A stretch of DNA of 64,000 nt from contig BCHH01000007.1 in the NCBI GenBank assembly GCA_001599595.1, positions 798,391-862,390 on the forward strand, given 5' to 3'. Source of the stretch: Beverwykella pulmonaria (lineage: Eukaryota > Ascomycota > Dothideomycetes > Pleosporales > Melanommataceae). Every line of letters begins with the position of its first letter. Position 1 is the first letter of the stretch. Under the pieces are notes generated by a model. The model was not told the DNA's origin and searched no databases. It was given only the letters and a program-made list of their open reading frames with translations. Position numbers and translations under genes: made by a program. Below, piece after piece: positions 11,646 through 25,200 of this stretch.

Positions 11646-13006
11646 ATGATGCGCTTAACATCTAAGGATTCCCAATTCTTCAAAGTTAACGACGTCCATA
11701 TTCCTGCTGTCGGTCTGGGCACCTTCCAAGGCGACAACGGCAATGATATGGTAAAAGAGGTCGTTCTCCAAGCCTTGAAGATCGGGTATCGACACATCGA
11801 TACCGCTGCAGCATATGGCAATGAGCGGCAAGTAGGGGAAGCGATTAAGGAGAGTGCGGTTCTAAGAGAGGATATTTTCGTCACCACAAAACTGTATTTG
11901 CAGCCTCTCTCTGTCGGGAATGCATTTTGCTGAAGTGGCCAGCGCACAAACCTGGCATGACCCTGCAGACGTAGAAGAAGCACTAGACCAGTCGCTGAGT
12001 CTTCTGGGCTTGGATTATGGTCCGTCATCCCTTCACTCTATTCAAGATTTCGCCAACTGACTTGTTACTGCGAGATCTAGTGGATCTATACCTTATGCAC
12101 TGTAAGGGAACCCCTAAACTTCTGTGCACTCTGTTAATTGTAATGGAACATCCTAGTTCCACATGCATACGTTGCAGGACCTGATCACAGTACGCTACGT
12201 CGATCTGACGGCAAAGTAGGCTAACACCAGATTCTTATTTATTGTGAATACCGCTAACGTCGTTGTGAAGCCGCTCATCAACTACGAGCTATCGAGAGCC
12301 TACACCCAAACATGGCAAGCAATGGAGTCGCTCGTAAGCAAAGGGAAGGCAAAGCTCATAGGTGCTCTCCAAGTTCAGCCTTCCGCACTGATCACATCCA
12401 TTGATGTTGCTCAGGGTTATCGAACTTCAGCATACTGAAAACGAAACGTATCCTTGATGTTGCCACCATTCGCCCCGCTGTCAACCAAGTGGAGTTACAC
12501 CCGTAGGAGTCCGACTATGCCGATTTTATGTCCCAAACTAACTTTTTCACAGGTATTTACCCCAGATAGACCTTCTGGAGTTCTGTAATAAGGAGGGTAT
12601 ACATGTAATTGCTCACCAACCACTTGGGGGAAGACCAGTCGCTGTTGTGAACCCGAACGCCAATCAACCAGGCCCAATGGATTCCGCTGAAGTATACCAT
12701 TGCTTGTAGGCGTCATTCTTACATTTCTAACGTTTCCAGGTCGCTGAAATCGCTTCTGTATATGGAATAACTGTAGCTCAAGTCTTGCTGTCTTGGGCCG
12801 TCCAGCGCGGCACGTCTGTGATCCCGAAAACGGTGAATCAATCTCGATTGAGAGAGAATAGGGACATCTTCAAGCTAGATGACGAGAGTATGGAAAGATT
12901 GAATGGAATGGCTGCAGCGAAAGGGTCAACCCGGTTCTTGGATCCAAGAAATCACATTGGATTTGATATATTTCGCGAAGACAGAGATGAGCCAATTCAG
13001 GAATAG
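11646..13006 (+). CDS. Aldo/keto reductase, 8 exons, with an in-frame TGA
   Basis: Model: 11646-11893, 11943-12019, 12081-12101, 12178-12215, 12271-12361, 12415-12502, 12553-12691, 12740-13006; 969 nt, 322 aa. Introns are 47-76 bp with GT..AG ends, and exon 3 is only 21 nt. The family reduces carbonyls with NADPH. Visible motifs are GLGTFQGD, HIDTAAAYGNE (catalytic Asp and Tyr), TTKL (catalytic Lys), VDLYLMH (catalytic His), NQVELHP, IAHQPLGG and the C-terminal VIPKTVN cofactor loop. Codon 116 spans the exon 3/4 junction and reads TGA where the family normally has the Trp of HWP. Everything else is open, so the gene is either newly broken or spliced in a way I have not found. I call it CDS with that warning. 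A coding alternative at that junction was not found. Confidence 0.75.
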
Positions 13007-16000
13007 GAGGGTAATAAAGTGGGTTTGCGGGCTCTTGGGAAAGGAGTGAATTTTTGTCGGGTATAATGTCTATAAATAACGCTCTGCTTCCCAGACAAGC
13101 CTCAGTGTCTTTCCTTCGCTTAGTGTTTCGAATTCTTCTTTCTCGACTCGATGCGCTGTCTTGACCATTTACAGTGCACCAATTTGATCTGGGGTGAGAA
13201 TTATCTGACAATGTTGCATAGCTGGCTGAGTTTGTGTCAGGCTAGTATGTGATCAGCGGTCGTCACTGAAAGAACAGAAGGAGTCTAGGTTTCCGGTATA
13301 CAAATATTACGGTATATGCGCTTTTCATTTCTCCCCAAAGCCCCAGATACTCTCCCACTTCATTACCTAGAAGTTATTGACGTATACCATCGTCCAAAAA
13401 AGTCCTCGATGCAAAAGCAATGCTTGTTCCAAAGTCTCAAGACTAAGATGTGTTCCGTTCGAACTTGCCAGGAGCAAAACCAGCTTGATCGTTTTCCGGA
13501 TATCATAATAGTCGACTTCCGAATATCTTTCTCCAGAGTTTTGTAATACAACTTGCCTCCTAAGTATCGAAACCCTGTCGAAGAGGCTGTATCTCCCAAA
13601 TATAGCTGAACGTCGGAATAATCGTTGTAGAATTTCACGTTGATATACCCTCAAGCTGTAGCATCAAAATCCTATCTCTTTTGTGTTTGTGGCCAGGAAC
13701 GAGATGCCTCAAAAGAACGCAACGTGTTGGGGGAACGCTGCACACCTATTCTCTAGAGGAGCTCAGGTGAAGTTAACTTACATATAAACAGATCTGGGGT
13801 CCATGATGAGTTCCGAACAACGAAGCTGTCTACTTCATCAATGGGCATGAGTGCTTTTTATTTTGCAACCATTTGAATGCTTGTTGAGGCGAATTGTCTT
13901 TCTAAATCCCTGTGGTTTTACGTCAGAGTTTCAGGTCGTGTTCTGATAAGGCAAACAGGGGCCTTCTCATATGGTTGGACAGCACTCTACTCTGTTGATT
14001 ACTTTTAGCTTTGCATTGCAGACAAAGTCAGATGGGAATTGCACTTACCTACGGTGAGACATTTACTGGAAAGTTACTGCCCATGGAGCAGATATTTTAG
14101 ACCAAATTTTTCTGTTCGCTAGTAACACCTACATACCAGTTGTCCTTGTAGCGAGCTCCTAAATGTAGCGTTTCCTAATAACGTCCAAACACAAATTCTT
14201 CCCATAAGTAGGGGTGCGATCTTGGGGGGGGGGGGGGAGGATGATGATGGTGATCGTGTATTATATGTGTGTATATGGTGAGATTCGATCAGCTGAACCA
14301 GCTGTATAGTACCGCAGATGAGTTAGCACTGCAGTAGCATCCTGCTTGCACTTTCACAAATCGACTGATCAGCGAATGGGCTTCAAGGACTGAACGGAGA
14401 ATTTTACTCAAGCTTTCTGTTGGAATGTAAAACTAGGGGCTACAGCAGGACTCAATAGACTATCTTCATCTGATAGATCTGGTTACGCATGATTGTCAGC
14501 ACCTTCGAGCAGATCTTCGTGCGCTATTGATGAGTCCATGCATACTCTTGAATCCACATCAACCTTTGGTCCGAGACACGGATTGGCTTATTGGAAAGCC
14601 TCGAGATTCCCCATTACCTTTCCTGCAACCTTAAGAGAATTAGCATGTACTGTTGATCAAGGGTAACGTAATGAATTAAAACCCACGAATTTTGCACGCT
14701 CATATAATTTTGTTAGGCTGTAGGGATTTTACGCTTTCGCCTTTATGACAAAGGCAACACTTGTGCAATCATAGTGAAGTCCTCCAATGAATCGGTATCA
14801 TAATTTCTCTTGCTCAACATAATCTCTCCGTATCTTGTAGGAATCTGACGCCATTTGCAGAGGTATGGGAGGGAGCTTGACGATGGGAAGGGAACCCGTA
14901 AACTTTGGAATCCTGCTGCGTAGTTGAATTGATGGTCTTTTAAATAATTTAGTAGAGCTAAAATCGATATCACCTTGAGAAATTAGAATCTAGAGAAAAT
15001 GTCTCGCTCCTTTTGTCGTATCCCAGAACTCAGTGAAGTCACTAGATTGATCAATCCAATATCTTGGGTTTGAGTATTCCAGAGCTCTGTCGCATCTTAA
15101 CGGTAGACGAGCAAGCCGTCATGATGTACGTCCTTCGTAACGATCATGAAAAGCTCTATACGACGGGGGAGTACAATATCCTGTTTCGGTGACAAGTACC
15201 ACAAAGCACAAAACTAACAATCATCGAGACAACAGTGCTCGCTTATCCAAGAACAACCTATAGAGTGTTAACAGACTTGCAGTTGATTGCCCGCTAAAAC
15301 TTACAATAGCTCTAGGCTTGTGGATTTCATGTGTTCATGGTTGAGAGTGAGAACGGCATGTACTGCGCCGTAGCAAAGTGCTACTTTGCGCGAATATACC
15401 ACTAGCATGGGTGGAAGGCTTGGATGCATGGTGCAGGGAACAGGTCTTGGTTTCTCTGTCAGCTGCTTGCTTCGTCATCACTCAACGCGGTATATATATG
15501 GGGACCTGAACACGACACCCACAAATCCATCGAGAGAACGTACAGACAACGAACACCATCATCAACGACACACGAACTGACCCCCAACGAGATCTTGAAT
15601 GCTTTATCTGTTTTTCATCACTCTTTTATCTTTCATTTGGTTTGGTAGCTAGATACAACGAAATTGCACACTGTCTACTGCCAAACCTCCATCTTGATTT
15701 TTCTCTGTCCTTCAGTGCATTGCTAATTCGGACATCGCATGGCTGCGAGTCGCCCTCCTACCCCGGTGTGAATATCTTTCTATCACACACCACCTTTCCT
15801 CCACTGCAGTACTTGTTTTGCATTGGTGGTAAGAGGAACGAGTCTATTCATTGTAACACTGGTACGAGAGTAGTGGCATGAAAAGCTTTGAGACTGAATG
15901 GGTAAGAGAAAGCCAAAGTCGAACTGTTATATGGGAAGAGAATTTTCAATAGAGCAGAGTTAGGGGCTATACGCAAAATACTAACATGAACATTGGATAG

Positions 16001-16606
16001 CTGACAATGAAAACGTTATGTACACGTAGATCAGGAATTAGGTCATATTTATTTTGACTTTGATAATGTTCAGCTCCTGGTCACAAGGTACTATGTAGCG
16101 ATGGCCACAAATCAGTCTCCCTAGAAATACGAGCAACGAACAAGAACCTACACGCGACACACCACACAACGCCATCGCCAGCTTCCCGCCTTCCTCCACA
16201 ACTTCCCATGACCCCCGCCCTCATTATCCTCGACATTCCTTCTTCTCACTATCATACCCTATTACACATGGCACACACCCAACCTATCACATTTCATTTC
16301 CGCCAACGACCCCCGCCCCCTTCATCCCGCCATCAACATACCGAGCTGCACCCTCCCGAAGCATCATGCCCGCTGCGGCTCGAACTCGGTTCCTGCCGAG
16401 CCGTGCCGTGCAGAAACCTGCAAACCTTAAATTGTGTATCTCTTATGTGTCTTTGCTTTTTCGAAAGACGTGGGGTATGTATATCAATTACTAAACTCCT
16501 AATTTCTCTGAGAGGGGCCGGGGCCGGATACCGAGGCTCAGTGGTCAAACCGGTATGGAGGTAGCGAGGGGAAATCGACTGCGGCTGCGGCGGTTGACTA
16601 AGGAGC

Positions 16607-16643
<37 letters not shown>

Positions 16644-17049
16644 AGCGTGGGTAGGATGCCCGGTGTTTGAGAGCTAAAGCTGTCCATTTCGTTTGGTCAT
16701 CGGCGAGCGCTCCATCGCTATGTAGGATCTGCTATCAACGTTGCTGAGTGAACGTATCAATTGGTGTTAGTCTTGGAGACGACTTTCTTGCTGTGCGTAT
16801 CCAAAGTAGTACACCCGTCTTGAACTATAGTCCATTGTGTCCCCAGTGAAGATCGTCGTGCAACTGAAGCCATTTTAAAGCAGTCAGGGAAGAGAAACAA
16901 GGTCTAAGAGAAACAATTGAAAGAAGATAGGAGTCAAGGAAAAGTAGTAGAGAATGTCTGAAAGGAGAGAGCTATTTACTAGCCCATAAATGGAATGAGA
17001 GAAAGCCTCTACAAAATGCAAAAATAGAACAACATTCCTACCTTCATAC
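13007..17049. other. Gene desert, no supported gene
   Basis: About 4 kb with only short, motif-free ORFs on both strands. It contains a run of 14 G at 14224-14237 and a (GA)16 microsatellite at 16609-16640. 15480-16450 is C-rich on the plus strand, like fungal promoter or leader DNA, but no convincing ORF follows. Confidence 0.5.
16609..16640. repeat. (GA)16 microsatellite
   Basis: Uninterrupted GA dinucleotide repeat, 32 bp, in intergenic DNA. Confidence 0.95.
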
Positions 17050-17230
17050 CTGGATATGGTCGTGAAAGTACGCCTCCGTATCCAGTACGCGAGTCCAAAA
17101 TTCTGAGTCGACGTCAAAGGTAACCATCAGGCTATTGTTGTCTTCGAATTCCTTACTCCTCCTTACTTTTCTTCCAACACCCAAGACTAGGTCAATATGC
17201 AGGGGCTCGTGTATGATATCCCCCATAAAC
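17050..17230 (-). CDS. Possible isolated exon of unknown function
   Basis: On the minus strand an acceptor-like CTAG before 17230 opens a 60-codon frame (includes MGDIIHEPLHIDLVLG and DVDSEFWTRVLD) that ends at a donor-like CAG|GTATG at 17050. The composition is protein-like and the splice signals are good, but I could not link it to flanking exons or name a family. It may be a piece of an unrecognised or decayed gene. Confidence 0.2.
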
Positions 17231-20200
17231 CTAGTCGGAGAAATATGCTGGTCACTGAATCGTCAGCCCCAACCCTAACGCAGTGAAAGCTCGCCAGGAG
17301 TGCATGCAGTACGGGAAAATGGAACATAGCGGCGAGGAGACCAGAACAAAGCCGAGGACCTCTTAGCTGGAAGCCACATGTTGGAGGTAGATGAAATTCA
17401 AGCAGCCACACAGAATGGTCACTCATATGGCGTGACTTCCTTGGAGCGAAAAGATCTTGGTCAACTTCACATAAAGCTCGGTCTGCTTCTAGTATTTTTT
17501 TCCCGGATGACAGTGTCTATGCAGAAATGCAAACAAGGAGAATTTGCGCGCAATCATGCGCGCCTTTAGATTTACCGCGATACTCCGTCCCGGCGCATCA
17601 ATTCACTGTATTCGAATTAGTAGGAAAATCGTGTAGGAGTTAGGAGGTTTTATACGGAAGACGGCATAGGGAGGCTCTGGGCATGGCCGAATTTTCTTGT
17701 GACGCGGTGCAAGGTCATGACGACGGTACAGACCAGGTCAGATGATGTGGATTTCGAAGCGTTAGAGTTGAATTGCCCTCCTCCGGCATATTGCCTCAAT
17801 CGATCCTTAAACCCGTGAGGCAGTGAACTTTCGCTCAATTCATCCCTGAAAATCCAATTGGCAAGACGCACAGGCAAAAGGTTGGCCTTGTTTCAGAATG
17901 AATTGACGGAATTTCCCATGAAACAGGTTCCGCGGAGCATCGCTGGTGTCCACGACCCCTGCATGACTTTCTGGTTTGGTACTGGTAAATCCGGGCGATG
18001 TTGTGCGGTGGGCCTAGCGCGTGAAAGAAAAGTGTACCGTCGGCTACACTTCGGGATTTACACAGAGGTGATGTGATATGATGATTATCACGGGATCCTA
18101 CGGATAAGCTTAGCGCACCGTTAAGACGTTGAACTTGGCAAGGTCCGGTCTGAACGTTATCTCGACTCGACTTGAGCTGGCGCATTGCGCCTTTCCTTGA
18201 TTCTCTAGCATCAAACACGACTGCATGACCGCGCATATTCCTATCTGCAGCAATTCAGGAGTCTCACGGTGGCCATGCAGTGCGCACGCGAGACGAGGCC
18301 GACAGCCAGGTTCTGGGCTCTGGGGAATGGAAATTGAATTGCGACTGACTCGCAGGCACAGTGGGGTTGATGCACTCTCGTTTGATCCAAGCAGGGAGTG
18401 TGTTTGATGGTCCCGCGGCAACCACGAAAACCAGAACCACAGGGGCTCGGCACTTGTATGAACTGCCATGAAACCTGGATAGAGTAGATTTGTATCGAGC
18501 ATTTAACCAGGTTGCTCGTCTCGATTCGCGAAAGAAAAAAAAGATATTTTGAGCAGTCGTCAGACTTGGCTATTCGTTATGAAATGGGCTGAACAGACTT
18601 TACGGGATTGTTTCAAGCTAGCCTAACGTTCAACACCACCACCACGCGGGAATTTGTTCATGCGATTCCGACGCCGTTGGCGAACAGACTAATGATTAAA
18701 GTGTCCGACCTCAAAATCATGGAATAGCTAGTCAGCCCGTGTCTGCGGCATGATGAGGGATCTTGACCGATGCTTCATGCATAGATGAGGCGTAAAAGGC
18801 TGGTGGCTTCAAGATGCAGACCAGCACCTGGACTAGAGAATAGGTGGCGGTGCTATAGATGCGTTGGACAAATGTCGGCCAAAGAGCATCCTGAGGCTCA
18901 CGGCTTCCATGTTTGAGATTAAAGCAATCTCGCCGTCTACTACTGGGAAGTCCTTGGTGTAGATAAATATCAAAAGAATTGAGGTCGCATTGAAGCGTTG
19001 CAAAGGCATCGGGATCCCCAAAAGGGATATACTCCGCTCGATATTGCAGTCGGGCTGCGTCGTCGTAGAGCGTCAAATCTCGAACAGCAGCGAATCATCC
19101 TACTAGCCTAGTTCTGCCGCGGAAGGTTGAGACACTCCACACGGAAGAGTGGGAAGCTATCGTCGATTGAGGAGCTTAGTATTAGCCTCGAGGTGTCAGG
19201 AGTTGATATGCAGTACTCAAGATGTGACAGGACGGTTTGTACATGGTCGCTGGCGGTGCCGCAAAAAGCGATGGTGATCCGTCGGGGGGGTTTCGGCACT
19301 ATGAGTGCACTTTGGGGCTGCCGAATCATTGGGCTACACGAGGAAAGACAGGGGGTCTGCTTGCACTCCATCCAGGTGGGCGGAGCCACCAATGTAGATT
19401 CTGGGAGGCCTGCCGCCGTGGGATAGGATTCAAGGAGAGAGGTGGATATCTTTCAAGAAGCGATGCTGGGTTCGAAGAATAAGATGAAACTTACGTGAGA
19501 TACTCCTCCAGCCTGCAGAACAAAGCTCCTGACACCGTACAGGCGCATAGGCGGCCGGCTGCAGCAGAGTAGAGGGTGGCAGTGGCAAGGAAGTGATTTG
19601 GAAAAAGAGGGCAGTGATCTGATGCTGTGAGGTATGGTAGTTTCCTGGGCACGCCGTGCATCAGCGTTGTAGACGGCAGCACTCTGATATGCCTTCATCT
19701 CTGCAAGGCTGGACAGGCTCATCAGAGGCAATAATGGAGAGTGGCACCATGTGTCCGGATGTGCCAGCGCAACGTGATGTCGCGCGATACTGAGGCCGGG
19801 CTCCCTTGTTTGGTAGGCTCAACGAGTTCTTCTGGAAGGAGGGGCCAGTGCTGTATCCGGCGGTGGCGGCTGCTGTTATGACTTGTTGGGCAAGAGTATT
19901 GCCTGCACCACGTTCGGCGCAGTGCAGTAGGTGCAGCAGCGTAGATGAGGTCAATATGGGTGCGGAGTTGGCAGGGCTCGCCATCCGCGATCCGCGATCC
20001 GCGACCCGCGGTGCTATTTGCTGGGTATTGTAGCGGACAGGGCACTCAAGACCTGTCTGCGCAGACACGGCGCATTGTGTGCAGAGGGCGATGCTGCAGG
20101 AGGCACGGAGTGCGAGTTGTTCGAGTGTCGAGCCTGGTCGAGCTACGATGGTGATGAGGTATCTAGGCCGCGCTCCTCTCCACGGGGCCGCCCACGGTTC

Positions 20201-21033
20201 GCTCCACCAAACGCTGGGCGACCCAGCTCCCAGCACGGGCTGTCGCGGCGGCCCACCAGCCCTATTCCCCATGCGGTTCACCTCCGGCCTCCGTGGCTCG
20301 CATCCAGTGCACTGGGAATACGCTGGGAAAGAAATCATGACTGGCACGGGCACCCTGGCAGCGACGCACTCACTCCAGCCCGCAAGCCCTCTGGCTGTCT
20401 GCGGCTGTGCGAGGGTTCTGGGCGCCTACGCGTCTCGTCGCCGTGCACAACTGGACAAGTGGCTGCCGCAATTGGCAGCAAAGAATAGCCCGATTTCGCT
20501 CGCTGCCCGCGTCCCTTCCCAGCCAGCAGCCCACGGGGCCGTGCAGTGCTGCTGCTGCTTAGCGACAACTGTCTGTGCGCGGCGGCCGTGGTGGTTCGGG
20601 AAGCGCATTTCCAGCGCGCTGGGTAGAAAGCAGCTGCTGCCCACCGGACCTGGCCTGCCCTCCGTCCGTACATAACTCTCACCACCCTCCCGCCGCCGCA
20701 ACACGCTCGCCTGACACCGCGACTGCTGTTGGAACTCTCCGGCCATCCACGACATCCTCTTCACGACGAGCATAGCCGAGCTGTGCCTCTCCCCGTCGTC
20801 GTCGAGCCTAATATCAGCTGCCCGTCTGGCCTCGACCGCGCTGTCGGTCGTCCCGAGGTTTCGATTCTGTCTCAGCCAGCACCAATCAGTCCAGTCCGCA
20901 TTCTGCATGTCTGACCAGTGACCTCGCTCGCCCCCCACAAAGCTCTGCGCCCGCCCGTTCGCTCGTGTAGACTCCGTCCATCCATTATTCTGTAATACTG
21001 CGAGCATTCCGTCTCGCACCCGCCACCGCAAAC
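17231..21033. other. Intergenic, GC-rich toward the right; no supported gene
   Basis: Many overlapping ORFs appear in 19.1-21.0 kb on both strands. They lack motifs and seem to follow from high GC with few stops. 20,400-21,033 on the plus strand is C/T-rich and should hold the promoter and leader of the Cys-module gene. Confidence 0.5.
19983..20009. repeat. 7-bp tandem repeat (ATCCGCG)
   Basis: About four copies of ATCCGCG in a row, the last degenerate (ACCCGCG), in a GC-rich intergenic stretch. Confidence 0.85.
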
Positions 21034-22239
21034 ATGTCGACTCCGGCTGCACCCACACCAGGACCGTCAGACAACCCGAAGGAGGTCGACCGCCGCAGAA
21101 GCCTGGGAAAATATGTAAAGAGGATGAGCAGCGTCTTCAAGAGGGAGAAGTCGAGCAAGAGCAGTGCTTCGTCCACCCCCGCCGCCGCACCTTCCACGCC
21201 GTCCACGCCTGTGGCCGCGCCCATCATCGAGAAGGAAGAGGAAGCCGCGCCCGCTGCTGCGTAAGCTCCCAATCAGGCAATGCACAATGCTCTGCTAACA
21301 CCGCCCCAGTCCTACCACCACGATCACTCCAGCACCAGCACCTGCCGATGCTTCCACTACCATCACCCAGGAACTCAACCGCAGCGCTCTCCAGCAGGAG
21401 CGAGCCCGTGCCCTATTTGCCAAATATGGACTGACCCTCGAGTCTCATGAGTGGATCTCTACTCCGGCCCACCCCGTCAATGTCCAGCGAGTCGAGAAGC
21501 CAATCCGCATGCGCGTGCACCGCTCCTGCCATCACTGCGGCACCACCTATGGCGCCGACAAGGTCTGCAACAAATGCGAGCACAAGCGCTGCAAGAAGTG
21601 TCCTCGCTATCCCAAGAAGAAGGCCCCGGCCGAAAAGGGCAAAGAGAAGGAACACGGGGAGAAGCCCAAGAAGAAGAAGCTCCTGACTGTCACTTCCAAG
21701 AGTGGCGAAGAGAGGATCTACCAGCCCGTCAAGCAGCGCATTAGGCGCAGTTGTCACAAGTGCGAGGCCCTATTCATTCCACCCACGTCCACCGTCTGCG
21801 AGAAGTGCCGCCACGTCCGATGCACAAAGTGCCCGAGGGACCCAGCCAAATTGAGCAAGTGGCCGAATGGCTATCCTGGCGACATGGAGGCCGACAGCGA
21901 GACCGAGGTGGAACGGGATATAGACCTGGAGCTGGCCAAACGCATATGGAGAAAGCCAAGGACGAGGGTGCGGTGGGAATGCGAAGAGTGCCAGAGCATG
22001 TTCATAGAAGGGTCCCCGCAGTGTCCTGGGTGTGGCCACGAGCGGTGTGAAAAGTGCACTAGAAAACCGTACGTCTCACCCACCTGGTCACGCATGCCTC
22101 TACTAACACGTACATCAGGCTCAAACGAGCAAAAAAGGAACAACAGTTCGATCCGGTAGTCATCAGGGCCGTCGAAGCCAAACTTCGTGCGCTTGCAGTT
22201 GACCATGGACCGCCTTCTCCCACCGCCCATGCTTCCTGA
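21034..22239 (+). CDS. Unnamed protein with three six-cysteine modules
   Basis: Model: 21034-21260, 21310-22068, 22119-22239; 1107 nt, 368 aa, GT..AG introns of 49 and 50 bp. Residues 1-110 are Ala/Pro/Ser/Thr-rich with a basic patch (KYVKRMSSVFKREK). Three modules follow with the pattern C-x2-C-x(9-11)-C-x2-C-x4-C-x2-C, at about residues 149-173, 224-250 and 300-325. Each ends in a similar CKKCPR / CTKCPR / CEKCTR block. They look like zinc-binding knuckles. A Lys-rich linker (about 175-205) separates modules one and two. The C-terminus is charged and Pro-rich. I believe similar proteins occur in other filamentous ascomycetes but know no assigned function. Nucleic-acid or protein binding is only a guess from the cysteine pattern. 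Confidence 0.85.
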
Positions 22240-25200
22240 CACAGGCACGCCGTTTCCTATATCACGATCGAAGACGAAGAGCAACGACGGCGTATTTGCC
22301 AGTATTGCGAGCACTAAAACATTCACTTCTATAATTTCACTTCATTTACGCCGCTATTACCTCGACTAGCAAGGAACATTGGGGGCACACGCGGAATTTG
22401 GGACGATGGGCGGACGCTTGAGCGATCAATGAAATTGATGAGCGTTGTCGAATGCGGAAGCCAACATTGCGTACCAGTTATCACACAAGAATACCATTTG
22501 GGCCTGCTTTCCGTATTACGGGGGCAGAGAATTTACCACACCTGTGCATCTCCTTTCTCGTCATTGTGCTTATTTGCAGCTTCAGGTCTCATTAGCACGG
22601 CCCTAACTCTAATTTAACCCCACATTCACTGATGCAGCTAGAGCTACCACCCACCCTCCACCAATCCTCTCGCGCCACCCGATGCTATGATGACTCACCT
22701 TGGTGCTCTGTACCACCAACCTTGCGCAACAACCGACGTTCCCAGCGCCGCGGGCCCTGGAAACCCACACCGGCTCGATTCAAATCACGGCACCCCTCGC
22801 TTTGTTTGCGCGCTCGCTCACCGCAGTGACATCTCACATGGGTCCTCGCTGTAACATCGGGAAAAAAGCAAGACGGTGCTGGGACCCCTCCTGTCGTGCA
22901 ACCCGCGCTTGCCTTCATCTGCTCTATCGTATGATTCTGTTCTCGCAGCAGTAGGACGGCCTGGCTGGCCGCACGGAAGGCGCTGCGCTTCGGCGGAGTG
23001 GGTGCAACGAGTGTGGAGAGTGGAGAGTGGAAGCGGCGCTTTGCACGACGGGACCAAACACTGCATGCCGTAGTTGCGCCACGAAGGGTGTCCATTGAAG
23101 GCCCGGTGACTGCGAGGCTGTCAGATGTGGATACGCAGGCTAGCGCAACGTCTTGCCAATGGATCAATGACAGAGGAGAGCACACGCCAGAAGCACGCCC
23201 AAGTTGTCTCTCATCAAGTTTATTGTCACTAGCAGGAGGTTCATCTACGAACCTTTCTCGAAAGGGTCGTTGAGGTTTGGCCTGTGCGATATGGGGAATG
23301 CAGAACTCCATCTAGGCACAGGATTTTCTATCAGTGTCATTCATCCAACCAAACGGCACTTCCTCGCTGCCCCAACCGACGACATTCAATGTTGTTTGCA
23401 TCCCAGTCCTACGTCCCACAAATGCTTCCTGTCAACTGCCATCGTGTCGGTCGCGGTCGGTCTCGTATTCCCAAACATCAGACCTCCTTCGGCTGACGAT
23501 CATTGCATCGCCACCCGAGGACCAGAGTTGATCATCGCAACGCATGAATCTCTCCTCCCAAAACACCATCTCACCTCAGCATCTCCATAAGTGACGATCA
23601 TGAAATGCAACGAACGAAAATCCCAACAACCGGGTCTGAGTCTCCCGGCGAGCTGAAAAACACGTTTCATGCCTGAAATGCAGATATACGCGCGCGTGGC
23701 TTGCAAATCATAGTATTGGAACTATGTGATGCGCTTCGGTGTTCTGGACCCTATCGCTTCCAAAATTCCTTCACCGCTCCTTTTCAATGCAGCATCGTCA
23801 ATGCATGGCGAGCCCAACCAACTCTCTCGCCCAACAGTTTGAAAGTCCGGAGTGCAGCGCATGAAAGTTGACTTCCAGGCTTGTGGATTCTGTTCGTCGA
23901 AAGCCTTCCAGCGCCGTGGTTGATGGAATTAGAATTTCCAATTGCCAGGCTCGGTCTTCTTTGCTTTTTCGCCTCTTCCACTTCGTGGTTCAGTCCATAT
24001 CGCCTGCACCGTTTTCTAAGCTTGAAAAAGCAAGCGCTGGCATGGTGTGAACAATACTTGTTTTTGAGTCATCATTGACAAAGCTGGCTAGGATGCCCCT
24101 ACCAATTCTATATGGCCAGGAATAAATGTCTCGCGGCTTGACACCCGGTTTGCAGACCCATTGTGCTGGGAATTCATGAACTCTTCTCAACTCTGGTTAG
24201 ATATCGATGTCGAAGCTTTTGATATGGCCCTTGGTATCGGATAGAGAGCCTAAACTCGGGTTCCATGTCATGTGATTCCTTCGCGCGCAAGAATGTCAAA
24301 GGCCGCGTGGAGTGGTATAGACGAGTACAGGCCATGTATATGTCGTTCAAATTCCCCGACCCGATTCTTACTCCTTCATCAATGCTTACGAATCCTGCTG
24401 TCGATTTCGCAGTTCCGATCCGTCGTTGGTCCTCGCTCGACCGCGCTGATGCGTTCTTCTCCAGCCATCTACACGTCAGTAATATATAGACTTTGAAATG
24501 TGTTTATGCTGTATCCATATGTTACCTAAGTTGGCTGGAGCATTTGCATTCTGCTAGTGCGACTTGATACCTTCGAATCACGAACGTTAGTAACGTGTCA
24601 AAGGGGTCACGCGAGTTTGAACGTTTCACAACGTCGAAGCGAAGTCAAAAGTTCCTTTTGCTTTCGAGCTCGGTTTGAGAGAAGCCTCCAAACGGAGGGT
24701 CTGGGTCCAAGTCCAAAATAGAGAAATCGATAATGTGGCTTGCCTACAAAAAACACAAGCAAAATCGTATGGAGCCGCGATTGGCCAGCCACCCGACCTT
24801 TTCCACAGGGAAAATGGCTAAAGTTAAGCATTCGGAAATTGAGGTGGGATTTAACCAATGAGAGGGCGCTCCTCATTGAGTTTCGATAATGTGAGGATCG
24901 TGATTGGAGGACACGTAAGCACATTTTTGTCCCCTGTATATGAGTGCTCTATTTGACTCGTGGATTCGATTCCTTCCTACCGAAACATCCAAGCTTTGAT
25001 CGCGATGAGATGGGCTACCCCATGTATCCTAATCCGTCCAACTTCATCTCGGACGTCACATCGTCAGGGTTCTAGCCCGCATCTATGGTGTAACCGAAGT
25101 CGGACGTTTTCTTCTTTGTCTTCATCTCATTTCCACATTTTTTTTTACTATTTGAACTGCCGATGCCTAGCGTTGCGTTGCGTTGTCGATATCGATAATA

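Noticed and set aside
19661..21058. Long overlapping ORFs on both strands (up to 230 codons)
   Set aside because: GC-rich DNA with few stops. The frames overlap on opposite strands, lack motifs and show no splice-linked continuation.
23204..23590. 128-codon plus-strand frame
   Set aside because: Non-ATG start, no motif, no matching splice sites to extend it.
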